From contig JASHUF010000013.1 of the NCBI GenBank assembly GCA_030040175.1, positions 1 through 6,857 on the forward strand: DNA of 6,857 bases. Reading direction: 5' to 3'. The notes under the pieces are model-generated. The model was not told where the DNA came from, did no database searches, and was given only the letters and a program-made list of their open reading frames with translations. Every line of letters starts with the position of its first letter. The stretch's first letter is position 1. The stretch is from Acidobacteriaceae bacterium (lineage in GTDB: Bacteria > Acidobacteriota > Terriglobia > Terriglobales > Acidobacteriaceae). A program made the translations under genes and the position numbers. Shown piece after piece: positions 1-6,382 of this stretch.

Positions 1-507
1 CTGGTTTTCATACACGGCGTGCAGGATGTGCCCTTCGGGGATCGAGGCGCGGCCGTTCATCGCCTGGCGGATGACGGCGTTCGAGGGCATGCGGTAAAGC
101 AGGGTCTGGACGCTCCACTGCATGGCGGGAAATGCAGCCAGGCGGGCGTTGAGCTCGGTTTCATCCAGACCGGACGGATTGAGCTGCTGCCGGAACCAGG
201 CGTCCAGGCCCATGGCGCGCACGGCTTCCACGTCGCCGGGGCGCGGGCCGAAGGTGAAGCGGTTCAGGGCCTGCAGAATGCGCTCGTCGCCCTGCATCTC
301 CGGCGATTTGTATTCGGGACGGCGCGCATGCCCGCTCGAGTCAGTACCCGGCTGCAGAAGAGAGCCGACAGAATTGGCCGCGGGCTGCGCCTGCTGCGGC
401 GTGGATTGGGCCCAGTCAACGGGCGCGGGCGTTGAGAGCACGCAGCAGAGCAGGGTGGCGAGGCAGGCGCGCAACCACTGTCGAACCGGGGCTTGAAACG
501 GCATCAT
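1..507 (-). CDS. DUF1800 family secreted protein (N-terminal part, runs off the left edge)
   Basis: The visible 169 residues start at a double ATG (507 and 504) and continue in frame to base 1, so the C-terminal part is outside the window. Residues 1-33 form a signal-peptide-like start: an Arg-containing N-region, then a hydrophobic stretch around LRACLATLLCCVLS. A low-complexity Gln/Pro/Ser/Ala linker follows to about residue 75. From about residue 79 comes the typical DUF1800 N-terminal block (ILQALNRFTFGPRPGDVEAV, then MGLDAWFRQQLNP). DUF1800 proteins are exported and of unproven function, and are often encoded next to DUF1501 proteins; such a neighbour would lie beyond the left edge. A GGAG lies 11 nt upstream of the first ATG. 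The gene follows the carboxypeptidase-regulatory-like gene in the same direction after 92 nt, so shared transcription is possible. The family call is firm; the function is unknown. Confidence 0.85.
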   Translation of the reverse strand, partial: MMPFQAPVRQWLRACLATLLCCVLSTPAPVDWAQSTPQQAQPAANSVGSLLQPGTDSSGHARRPEYKSPEMQGDERILQALNRFTFGPRPGDVEAVRAMGLDAWFRQQLNPSGLDETELNARLAAFPAMQWSVQTLLYRMPSNAVIRQAMNGRASIPEGHILHAVYENQ

Positions 508-599
508 GGGGGCTGGCGCTCCAGCACGCGAATGGATGGCCGGATAAAGCACGACCCTGAGAAGGCTAACGCTCATTTTAGTGGAAAGTTGCGGTGCAG

Positions 600-1631
600 C
601 TACAGGAGATGCCGGCGGGCGCGCGGGGGCAGGGGAACCAAAGTTTGCACAGGCTCGAGGGGGATGAGCGCGTCCAGGCCGGACGATTCGAGCTGGATCC
701 CGCCGTCAGGACCCACGGCCAGAATGTAGGTGGTAGGCGCGGTGGACAGTTTGATTTGAACAATCTGGCGATGCTTGCCGCCCAGGGTGAAGTGGCCGGT
801 GAAAGGGTCGAAGCCATAAACCGAAACGGAGACCGTGTGATCGCCCGGGGGAAGCTGAAGGATCAACTGGCCCTGCGCATCGGTCCTGAGCAGCACCGCG
901 CCGGGAGGGAGTTGCGGCGCCGGAGCTTCAGCCGGCTTTTCGCCGGAGAGGTCGGCGATGGATTCGGCCGTGCCCGGGCGTACGGTGTTGGCCTGGTTGC
1001 AGCCGGGCTGATCTTCGCCGGCCTCGGCAGAAGAATGGGCGCTGCCGGAGGCCGTCTGGGAAGGCGGCGCCTGGCCGGACTGGGCGCTGCCGGGCTGTGC
1101 GCCGGGCTGGCCATTTCCGGACGGGCCACGGCTGGCCGGGGTCTTGGCGGGTTGAGTCTTACGGGGTGGCGGAGGGCATGGCCTGGCTTCGGGATGAAAG
1201 AGGCCGGACTGGTCGCTGCCCGGTTGTGCATTGCTTATCGGCATGCCGGAGGACGGGGTTTTGCCGCCTTCGGCGCCATCCGCCGGGCCCGTGCCTGCGG
1301 GGCTCATGCCCACGCGCAGGCCGTCGATCTCGATGTCGGCATCGGGGACGGGCGTGCCGTCGTCGCGTGTCACCTGGATGGTGAGGTTTCCCTGCGGCGG
1401 GGGCGCGGAGTTCGCCTGCGAAGTGGAAGCGTGGTTCCCCTGCGATGCAGGCGGGTTGGTTCCCTTGGTCGCCGTAGACTTGCCCGCGGTCACAGAACTA
1501 GCCGGTGCAGGCGGCTGCGCGGTCGCCGCGGGCTGCTCCGCCGGAGCTGCCGGAGCTGCCGGCTGCTGCGCCGGGGCGCCCAGCGCAAAAGCGCCGGCGA
1601 GCGCCAGGAGGGGGATGCGCCAAGCGATCAT
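600..1631 (-). CDS. Secreted low-complexity protein with a split carboxypeptidase-regulatory-like (Ig-like) domain
   Basis: I start this 343-residue protein at the ATG at 1631 because it opens directly into a signal peptide (MIAWRIPLLALAGAFALGAPA, cleavage near residue 21-22). The frame stays open upstream to 1772, but that extension is Arg/Cys-rich and spoils the signal. Residues 23-80 are an Ala/Pro/Gln/Ser linker. Residues 81-108 (GNLTIQVTRDDGTPVPDADI and on) match the first strands of a carboxypeptidase regulatory-like beta-sandwich. Residues 244-296 (LLRTDAQGQLILQLPPGDHT, then VSVSVYGFDPF) match its second half. Between them is an unusual insertion of about 135 residues rich in Pro, Gly, Ser and Gln, with repeated QPGS-x-QSG motifs and no obvious fold. 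The C-terminus (residues 300-343) has a further short strand-rich segment. Such domains are usually non-catalytic adhesion or scaffold modules of exported proteins. It lies between the anti-sigma and DUF1800 genes. Secretion and domain type are reasonably sure; the role is not known. Confidence 0.75.
   Translation of the reverse strand: MIAWRIPLLALAGAFALGAPAQQPAAPAAPAEQPAATAQPPAPASSVTAGKSTATKGTNPPASQGNHASTSQANSAPPPQGNLTIQVTRDDGTPVPDADIEIDGLRVGMSPAGTGPADGAEGGKTPSSGMPISNAQPGSDQSGLFHPEARPCPPPPRKTQPAKTPASRGPSGNGQPGAQPGSAQSGQAPPSQTASGSAHSSAEAGEDQPGCNQANTVRPGTAESIADLSGEKPAEAPAPQLPPGAVLLRTDAQGQLILQLPPGDHTVSVSVYGFDPFTGHFTLGGKHRQIVQIKLSTAPTTYILAVGPDGGIQLESSGLDALIPLEPVQTLVPLPPRARRHLL
1073..1229. repeat. 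28-bp direct repeat inside the low-complexity insertion
   Basis: Bases 1073-1100 and 1202-1229 are direct copies that differ at 3 of 28 positions, 129 bp apart, a multiple of three. They encode the two AQPGS-x-QSG segments at about residues 135-143 and 178-186 of the secreted protein. A weaker third relative (QPGCNQ) lies near residue 208. The in-frame spacing and near identity suggest that the insertion grew at least partly by internal duplication. A separate 9-bp tandem duplication at 1541-1558 encodes part of the PAAPAAP linker. Confidence 0.7.
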
Positions 1632-1767
1632 GCTGCCATGAGCGTGGCACAGAATCGGCCTGGCGACAAGATGACAGCGGGACAATGCGCCCGAGCGGGC
1701 GCCGCAAGCGCGCAAAACGGGACGCCTACCGAACGGGCCGGACGAGCGCGGGGAGGAAAACCGCAAA

Positions 1768-1779
1768 CTCAACGTTGAG
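1768..1779. promoter_or_regulatory. Perfect 12-bp palindrome, possible operator
   Basis: CTCAACGTTGAG reads identically on both strands. It lies about 140 bp upstream of the start of the secreted carboxypeptidase-regulatory-like gene and at the far end of the heptamer array. A dimeric regulator could bind such a site, but the overlap with the repeat array means it may simply be a by-product of diverged repeat units. I found no convincing promoter beside it. Confidence 0.25.
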
Positions 1780-1819
1780 AGCGGAGAACGGAAAGTTGGA
1801 AGCTGGAAGCGGAGAGCGG
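1771..1819 (-). repeat. Degenerate heptanucleotide tandem array downstream of the anti-sigma gene
   Basis: Read on the minus strand from 1819, the bases fall into consecutive 7-bp units: CCGCTCT, CCGCTTC, CAGCTTC, CAACTTT, CCGTTCT, CCGCTCT, and a weak seventh, CAACGTT. The array begins 2 nt after the stop codon of the anti-sigma gene. The last unit overlaps a perfect 12-bp palindrome at 1768-1779. The unit closely matches those of the two arrays at 6293-6320 and 6383-6410. Its role is unknown. It lies in the 190-bp gap before the next gene of the cluster. Confidence 0.7.
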
Positions 1820-1821
1820 TC

Positions 1822-2058
1822 TCACCGGCAACCCCTGCAACGGGCCATGATGGCGGCGTGCAGGCGTTCCCGGAGCTCGGGCGTCAGGTCGTAGATCTCG
1901 TTGGAGCGATAGATTTCGATGGTCTTGCGGGTGGTGTTGAAGACCACTTCGCAGTGCTCGCAGCAGCGGATGTGCTGTTCTATCTCGCTACGGATGGGCG
2001 CGGAGACCGATTCGTCAATCAGGTCGTCGAGAAGCTGAAGAAACTCAGTGCAGGTCAC
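1822..2058 (-). CDS. Zinc-binding anti-sigma factor (zf-HC2 / ZAS family), soluble
   Basis: This 78-residue protein carries the ZAS zinc site H29-x3-C33-x2-C36 (HIRCCEHC), with a fourth likely ligand at Cys3. This is the typical pattern of zf-HC2 anti-sigma domains, which bind and inhibit the ECF sigma factor encoded next to them. There is no membrane segment, so it should be cytoplasmic. It starts at GTG (2058), 3 nt after the sigma stop codon, with AAGGGG 9 nt upstream inside the end of the sigma gene; this implies translational coupling. The early MTCTEFLQLLDDLID is a typical family N-terminus and supports the start. It ends in CRGCR, an extra CxxC pair (Cys74, Cys77) that could bind metal or form a redox disulfide. 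The family and the partner are well supported; the signal sensed is unknown. Confidence 0.88.
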   Translation of the reverse strand: MTCTEFLQLLDDLIDESVSAPIRSEIEQHIRCCEHCEVVFNTTRKTIEIYRSNEIYDLTPELRERLHAAIMARCRGCR

Positions 2059-2061
2059 TTC

Positions 2062-2730
2062 TCAATTCCCCTTCTGCGGCGCCAGCACCCCATCGATTCC
2101 CGATGGAGTCACCGGACCGGTTTTCCTCTTGAAATAGCGGCTCAAACGCTCGCGCAATTGCAGCCGCGCGCGCAGCAGGCGCGACTTGACCGCGGGCACG
2201 CTCAAGCCCAGAGTTTCGGCGGTCTCTTCGGTCGACAGGCCTTCCACGTCGCGCAGGGCAAAGACCACGCGGAAGCCGTGGGGCAAGCCCTGGATGGTCT
2301 TGCGCAGAATCCCGGCCAGCTCGGACTGGTTGTAATTTTGCTCCGGATTCGGCGCCCAGTCGGCGAAGTCGCGGGGTACGCTGCCCTCTTCGGTCTTCAG
2401 ATCCTCGTCGATCGAGACCATCTTGCCGCTGCGGCGCTTGCGCAGCCGCATCAGGCTCTCGTTCACTGCAATTCGTACCAGCCATGTATAGAACTTCGCG
2501 TTTCCCTGGAACTGATCGAGCTTTTCGTAGGCCTTCAGGAACGCATCCTGCATCACGTCTTCTGCGTCTTCACGGTTCTGGGTAATGTGCTGCGCGATGC
2601 GGAAGATCTGCCGTTCGTATTTGCGGACCAGTTCGTCATAGGCCGAGACATCTCCCGCCCTGACCCTCTCTACGAGGGCAATGTCGGGATGCTGCTCGTT
2701 CTGTCCTGCAATCGATTGGATGGTCGACAT
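2062..2730 (-). CDS. ECF-subfamily RNA polymerase sigma factor (sigma-70 family)
   Basis: I start this 222-residue protein at the ATG at 2730. The frame is open further up to 2985, but the extra 85 residues are Pro/Ala/Arg-rich and unlike sigma factors. Residues 18-101 are region 2, including the core-binding and -10-melting block (DAEDVMQDAFLKAYEKLDQF, then YTWLVRIAVNESLMRLRKRR). An acidic linker follows (about 105-135). Residues 138-194 are region 4, with its helix-turn-helix around STEETAETLGLSVPAVKSRL, which should read the -35 element. Region 3 is absent, as expected for the ECF class. The zinc-binding anti-sigma gene follows after 3 nt, a standard inhibitor pairing. I see no clear Shine-Dalgarno before this ATG, and the gene's own target promoter cannot be read from this window alone. 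The ECF subgroup is not assigned. Confidence 0.93.
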   Translation of the reverse strand: MSTIQSIAGQNEQHPDIALVERVRAGDVSAYDELVRKYERQIFRIAQHITQNREDAEDVMQDAFLKAYEKLDQFQGNAKFYTWLVRIAVNESLMRLRKRRSGKMVSIDEDLKTEEGSVPRDFADWAPNPEQNYNQSELAGILRKTIQGLPHGFRVVFALRDVEGLSTEETAETLGLSVPAVKSRLLRARLQLRERLSRYFKRKTGPVTPSGIDGVLAPQKGN

Positions 2731-2836
2731 GGCTGTAGGATGCGGGATTTCCCGGGATGAAACGGATGCGGGGGAACATTTCGGTGCGGTCGTCGCAGCG
2801 CCGGCAGCCGGCAACTTGACCGGGGCCCGCAGGAAA

Positions 2837-2866
2837 AGTGTACCGGACGGGGGTAGCGCAGGCCAA
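2837..2866 (-). promoter_or_regulatory. Candidate sigma-70-type promoter for the sigma/anti-sigma pair
   Basis: On the minus strand, TTGGCC (2866-2861) and TACACT (2842-2837) are separated by 18 bp. Each hexamer matches 4 of 6 consensus positions. The predicted transcript would start near 2830 and have a leader of about 100 nt before the ATG at 2730. In a GC-rich genome this is only a moderate match. An ECF-type autoregulated promoter is an alternative that I could not recognise. Confidence 0.35.
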
Positions 2867-2968
2867 ACCGGGGCAGGAAGGCCGGTGCCGGGGAGAGGTG
2901 AATGCCGGATTGCGGCCAGGGCCGCGAGCTGGCGCGCCGTGGAACCGGGGGGAAGCGGAGGCGGTCGC

Positions 2969-3006
2969 GTAGCCCATCGGGCCATGGTCTAACACCGATG
3001 GGTTAC
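2969..3006. promoter_or_regulatory. 12-bp inverted repeat with a 14-nt loop (operator or RNA hairpin)
   Basis: GTAGCCCATCGG (2969-2980) pairs with CCGATGGGTTAC (2995-3006) over 12 positions: 11 Watson-Crick pairs and one G-T wobble. The 14-nt loop contains the palindrome CCATGG. No T-tract follows on either side, so it does not look like an intrinsic terminator. Its place between two divergent genes fits a bound operator or a structured leader of a rightward transcript. This is inference from symmetry and position only. Confidence 0.45.
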
Positions 3007-3256
3007 ACCGCAAAAATTGACCCCTCTGGGGGAGACCGTCCTCCAGGCGGGGGAGGCGCATGGCCGCTTCCCGGAGACGCCGGGGCTGGCGCTCGATTTC
3101 GGGCGTGCGGGGGACGGAAATCCCGCAGGCGCGCCGGCGGCAGTACCACTTCCGCGCTATTACGTGCGAGATGCGCCTCAAGCCGCGTCTAATGATCCGT
3201 AACGCTGGTGATGCGGCCGTCGTTTGGGCGGAAAGAATCGGCGCTAGAGTGAAGAC

Positions 3257-5734
3257 ATGGATCGGCGAATTTTCCCCGGCTCCCCTCATTGCCACCCCCC
3301 TCCCTGCTTCAATCGCCCATGGGGGCGTGGCCCATTGCGTTGGTTTTGCCTGGTTTTGCTTTCTCTGCTTGCGGCCGCATTACCGGCCCCGATCCCGGTT
3401 TTGGCGCAAAGCGCAAGCGGCGCCGGCGGCTCCGCGGCGCCTGCGGCCCAATCGGCAGTGACCAAGGAGCCAACCCAGGGAAAAACCGCGGCGCATAAGC
3501 TGGCGGCCACAAGCACGGCCCATCGCCGCCGCCGGTATGTTGCCAGCCGCGCGGCGCGCAGGGCGCGGACGGCGCGCATCCGGCAAGCGTTCGTGGTCTC
3601 AACCGAGCTGCGTCCGATGGCGCAGCAACTGGCCCTGCTGCGCACGCCGGAGGCCTATGCGGGCGTGACCGAGTACGCGCGCAAACATACGGGCGAAGCC
3701 GCGGCCGCGGCCTATCTTGCGCTGGGCCACGCGTATCTCCTCGACCGGCGCTTTGCCGAGGCCGAAGCCAGTCTTGCCCAGGCGCGGCGCGCGGGCGAGG
3801 AGCTGGCCGACTACGCGGATTTTCTCGGCGCGGAGGCAAACCACCAGGGCGGGAACGATGCGGCGGCGGAAAAGCTGTTGAAGGGCTTCGCCGATCGCTA
3901 CCCCGACAGCATCTTTGTGGACCAGGCGCCGGAGCTCGAAGCGACCGTGCTTTTGGCGCTTAACCATCCCGACGGTGCGCGCGCCGCGCTTGAGGCAGGC
4001 GCGGATTCCGATGCCATGGACCGCGCCGGCTATCAGCTGGCCGAGGGCCAGGTGGATCTGGCGCTGGGACAGGTGACGGCGGCGAATGCAGTGTTCAAGA
4101 AACTGCTTCTTGAGCATCCGCTCACCGACGAGGCGCGGACCGCGCTCGTCAAGCTCACGCAGACCGGCGCCGCATCGTTGCTCACCGTGGCCGATCTGCG
4201 CTCGCTCGGCGATGCCTACTATGATGCCGGCCGCTACAATGAAGCCGAGGAGCAGTATCGCGCGCTGGCGCATGCCCCGGATTTGACGGCGGCCGACCGC
4301 GCCGGCTTTGCCGTAGCCGAGGCGGCATGCCAGCTCAAGCTCAAGCGGCTGACCACGGCGCAGGCCGAGGCGCTGCCCGATACCAACGACGAAAACGGAG
4401 CGCGGCGGCTCGACCTGTTGATGGAGCTCGACCGCGACCGCGACGACGAGGCCGGTCAGCAGCGCATCCTCGCGGAGATGGAGACGCGCTTTCCGCGCAG
4501 CCCGTGGCTATCCGAGGCACTTTTTTCCGCCGGCAACATGTATCTGCTCAAGCGCGACTACCCCAAGGCCATCGAGTATTACGGCTATCTGGCCGCGCAT
4601 TTTCCCGCCAGCCAAGATGCGGCTGCGGCGCACTGGCGCGCGGGCTGGCTGAATTACCGCCTGGGCAACTACGCCGAGGCGGCGCGCCTCTTCGACGAGC
4701 AGATCAAGCTCTACCCCGCGGCGGACGAGACCGTCTCCGCGCTCTACTGGCGCGGGCGCCTCTATGAAACGCAGGATCATTACCCGGTCTTGGCCGCGGC
4801 CAACTATCGCGCCATTATTCGCGCCTACCAGCACTACTTCTATGCGCAGATGGCGCGCGAGCGGCTGGCCGCACTTACCACCCCGGCAGGCACAGACCAC
4901 TCGCCCGGGACCCAGGAAAAGATGGCTGCGGAGGAGCCCGAGCTCAACCGGTTCCAGCCGGTACCCGAGCCCAAGCTCGTGGACAGCTTTCCCGTGGACA
5001 GTCCGCACCTGGCCAAGGCCAAGCTGCTGGCCAACGCGGGCCTGAACGAGTTCATCGCCGCCGAGATCAAGGCCGATCCCGACTCGGACTCCTGGAGCGC
5101 GCTGGCCGAAGCGCAAATCTACGCCAACTACGGCGAAACCTTCCGCGCCATCCACGCCCTCAAGCGCGCGCTGCCCTACGCCTCGGCCGCGTCCATCTCC
5201 TCGATTCCCCTCGTCTACTGGCGCATTCTCTTTCCCGAGCCCTACTGGGACACCATCAAGGCCGAGTCGGCACGCTACAACCTGAATCCCTATCTTGTCG
5301 CGTCGCTCATCCGCCAGGAGTCCGAGTTCAACCCTTCGGCGGTTTCCTACGCCAATGCCTACGGGCTGATGCAGCTTCTGCCCGTGGTGGGCCGGCAGAT
5401 GGCGCACGAGTTGGGCATGGAGCACTTTCAGACCTTTCAGCTTCTCGATCCCGAAACCAACATCAAGCTGGGCACGCGCTACCTGCGCCAGATGCTGGAC
5501 AAGTTCAACGGCGTAGAGGAGTATGCGCTGGCGGCTTACAACGCCGGCGACAACCGCGTCACCGACTGGGAGGCCGCGGGCCCTTACAGCGGCATGGATG
5601 AGTTCATCGAGTCCATTCCGTTCACGCAGACGCGCGAGTACGTGGAGGCCATCCTCCGCAACGAGGAGACCTACAAGGCCATCGACGAATTTGCCGCGGC
5701 GCACGCCCGCGCGGGGATAGAAGCATCCAAGTAG
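3257..5734 (+). CDS. Soluble lytic murein transglycosylase, Slt70-like (TPR superhelix + SLT domain)
   Basis: Lytic transglycosylases of this family cleave the MurNAc-GlcNAc bond of peptidoglycan and form 1,6-anhydro-muropeptides in the periplasm. The 825-residue protein begins with a basic start and a hydrophobic segment at residues 29-45, with likely cleavage after VLA at residue 50. An Ala-rich linker and an unusually Arg-rich stretch (about 92-115) follow. Residues 130-560 are helical TPR-like repeats (for example ALFSAGNMYLLKRDYPKAIE and LNYRLGNYAEAARLFDEQIK), which form the superhelix. Residues 650-815 are the catalytic SLT domain: Glu688 in RQESEFN is the expected catalytic acid, followed by AYGLMQLLP (GLMQ 703-706) and AAYNAG (759-764), then the TREYVEAIL block. 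The set is complete, so the enzyme should be active. It is longer than E. coli Slt70 because of the N-terminal repeats and linker. The start is the first ATG of the frame; the Shine-Dalgarno is weak. Confidence 0.92.
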   Translation: MDRRIFPGSPHCHPPPCFNRPWGRGPLRWFCLVLLSLLAAALPAPIPVLAQSASGAGGSAAPAAQSAVTKEPTQGKTAAHKLAATSTAHRRRRYVASRAARRARTARIRQAFVVSTELRPMAQQLALLRTPEAYAGVTEYARKHTGEAAAAAYLALGHAYLLDRRFAEAEASLAQARRAGEELADYADFLGAEANHQGGNDAAAEKLLKGFADRYPDSIFVDQAPELEATVLLALNHPDGARAALEAGADSDAMDRAGYQLAEGQVDLALGQVTAANAVFKKLLLEHPLTDEARTALVKLTQTGAASLLTVADLRSLGDAYYDAGRYNEAEEQYRALAHAPDLTAADRAGFAVAEAACQLKLKRLTTAQAEALPDTNDENGARRLDLLMELDRDRDDEAGQQRILAEMETRFPRSPWLSEALFSAGNMYLLKRDYPKAIEYYGYLAAHFPASQDAAAAHWRAGWLNYRLGNYAEAARLFDEQIKLYPAADETVSALYWRGRLYETQDHYPVLAAANYRAIIRAYQHYFYAQMARERLAALTTPAGTDHSPGTQEKMAAEEPELNRFQPVPEPKLVDSFPVDSPHLAKAKLLANAGLNEFIAAEIKADPDSDSWSALAEAQIYANYGETFRAIHALKRALPYASAASISSIPLVYWRILFPEPYWDTIKAESARYNLNPYLVASLIRQESEFNPSAVSYANAYGLMQLLPVVGRQMAHELGMEHFQTFQLLDPETNIKLGTRYLRQMLDKFNGVEEYALAAYNAGDNRVTDWEAAGPYSGMDEFIESIPFTQTREYVEAILRNEETYKAIDEFAAAHARAGIEASK

Positions 5735-6026
5735 GAGCGAGGCGCAAGAGCGCGCGCGAAAGGCGGACAGGTGCGGTAACCGGAAAGGAGCACCGGTTCT
5801 ACCTACGAAGAATGCGCAAGTACCCAGAAAGGGGTGTAACGCCGGATACTCCCCCGCGTCGAATCTGATTGACGGACCTGGCCGCCGGCGGCAACACTGG
5901 GTTCCAACCTTCATCAATGGGCCTTCGTCACTGCGGTTGTTTTTAGAAAGTAGAAAAAGAAGAGAGAGCCGGCGCCAAGCGAGAGCCGGCCGCGGCGTGA
6001 CCACATCGGTACCCACGGAGGGAAGG
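5735..6026. other. 292-bp intergenic region between Slt and the zinc-ribbon gene
   Basis: Apart from the hairpin at about 5776-5803, this stretch holds a 10-bp direct repeat GAGAGCCGGC at 5964-5973 and 5981-5990. It also holds a TTGACG at 5869-5874 that resembles a -35 box but lacks a matching -10. A promoter for the downstream small gene is likely here because the gap is too wide for simple coupling, but I cannot place it. Confidence 0.4.
5776..5803. other. Hairpin downstream of the Slt gene, possible transcript end
   Basis: The arm GGTAACCGG (5775-5783) can pair with CCGGTTCTACC (5793-5803) across a 9-nt loop, with a 2-nt bulge. The core AACCGG/CCGGTT is perfect. It lies about 40 nt after the Slt stop codon. 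No T-run follows, so it is not a standard intrinsic terminator. It could stabilise the mRNA 3' end or mark a processing site. Confidence 0.3.
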
Positions 6027-6290
6027 ATGGCAGCCGATCTCGAATATCTGGAAGAATGGATCCCCGAAAAAATGGACCCCGGCACGGTCTTCCTCCTGGA
6101 AAACCAGGAGAAGCTGGGTCAGGCGCAGAACCCTTACGTAGCCGTGATGTCGTGCCCCAAGTGCGGCACCCTGGGGCTGATCACGCGCCGCCAGCTTTAT
6201 TGCGGAGAGATGATGATCTGCGGCGGCGAGGTCTGCACGGCCGAGTACCGGCTCGACGGCGAAAATATCTGCTACCGCAAAGCGCAGTAA
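6027..6290 (+). CDS. Small cysteine-rich zinc-ribbon-like protein, function unknown
   Basis: I do not recognise this 87-residue protein as a named family. The ATG at 6027 is preceded by a strong ribosome-binding site (GGAGGG, 4 nt before the ATG), which decides the start over a TTG at 5937 in the same frame. Residues 1-35 are acidic and probably helical (MAADLEYLEEWIPEKMDPGT). Then come six cysteines: Cys43-x2-Cys46 (CPKC), Cys59, Cys65, Cys70 and Cys82. CPKCG followed by a later Cys cluster (CGEMMICGGEVC) is the look of a zinc ribbon or zinc knuckle. No signal peptide or membrane segment is visible, so it should be cytoplasmic. It could be a nucleic-acid or protein binder. It stands apart from Slt by 292 nt and converges with the tolC-like gene. 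Coding status is well supported by the site, the cysteine pattern and the clean frame. Confidence 0.75.
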   Translation: MAADLEYLEEWIPEKMDPGTVFLLENQEKLGQAQNPYVAVMSCPKCGTLGLITRRQLYCGEMMICGGEVCTAEYRLDGENICYRKAQ

Positions 6291-6292
6291 GG

Positions 6293-6320
6293 CAGCTCTC
6301 AGCCATCAGCCGGCAGCTTT
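6293..6320 (+). repeat. Heptanucleotide tandem array after the zinc-ribbon gene (left arm)
   Basis: Four contiguous 7-bp units, CAGCTCT, CAGCCAT, CAGCCGG and CAGCTTT, begin 2 nt after the TAA of the zinc-ribbon gene. All four start with CAGC. The first 12 bp with the preceding G (6292-6303) are a perfect inverted match to 6400-6411. They share the unit of the array downstream of the anti-sigma gene. Confidence 0.75.
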
Positions 6321-6382
6321 TCCTTGCAGGGGACAACCCAGCGGCAGCGTTCGAGCGGGCTTAAGTCGAGCCATTGAGAATG

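Larger units (their letters stand above)
2731..3256. other. Divergent intergenic region, 526 bp, no supported gene
   Basis: This region separates the leftward sigma factor and the rightward Slt transglycosylase. Open frames cross it on both strands, but their translations are Arg/Pro/Gly-rich with no recognisable domain, and none has a good ribosome-binding site. What it does hold is the candidate sigma-gene promoter (2837-2866) and a strong hairpin (2969-3006). Control signals for the Slt gene should lie in its right part, but I see no convincing promoter there. Confidence 0.6.

Noticed and set aside
594..1778. 394-codon open frame on the plus strand opposite the secreted carboxypeptidase-regulatory-like gene
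   Set aside because: The translation is Arg/Gly-rich without a domain, while the minus strand has a signal peptide and a recognisable beta-sandwich.
1858..2760. 300-codon open frame on the plus strand across the sigma and anti-sigma genes
   Set aside because: It is antisense to two clearly recognised proteins and shows no domain of its own.
2731..2985. N-terminal extension of 85 residues on the sigma factor
   Set aside because: The sequence is Pro/Ala/Arg-rich and unlike sigma factors; the ATG at 2730 gives a normal ECF length.
3222..3250. Possible promoter with TAGAGT at 3245-3250 just before the Slt start
   Set aside because: The -35 match is poor at every allowed spacing, and it would start the transcript almost on the ATG.
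2636..3295. Minus-strand open frame of 219 codons in the divergent region
   Set aside because: It overlaps the start of the sigma gene, has no domain and shows a random Arg/Pro-rich composition.
5937..6026. TTG start giving a 30-residue extension on the zinc-ribbon protein
   Set aside because: The ATG at 6027 has a strong Shine-Dalgarno at a usable distance, and the extension is Arg/Ser-rich with no ribosome-binding site.
4508..6085. Long open frame of 525 codons on the minus strand opposite the Slt gene
   Set aside because: It lies antisense to a gene with a complete catalytic domain. Its translation has no recognisable domain, as expected from a GC-rich shadow frame.
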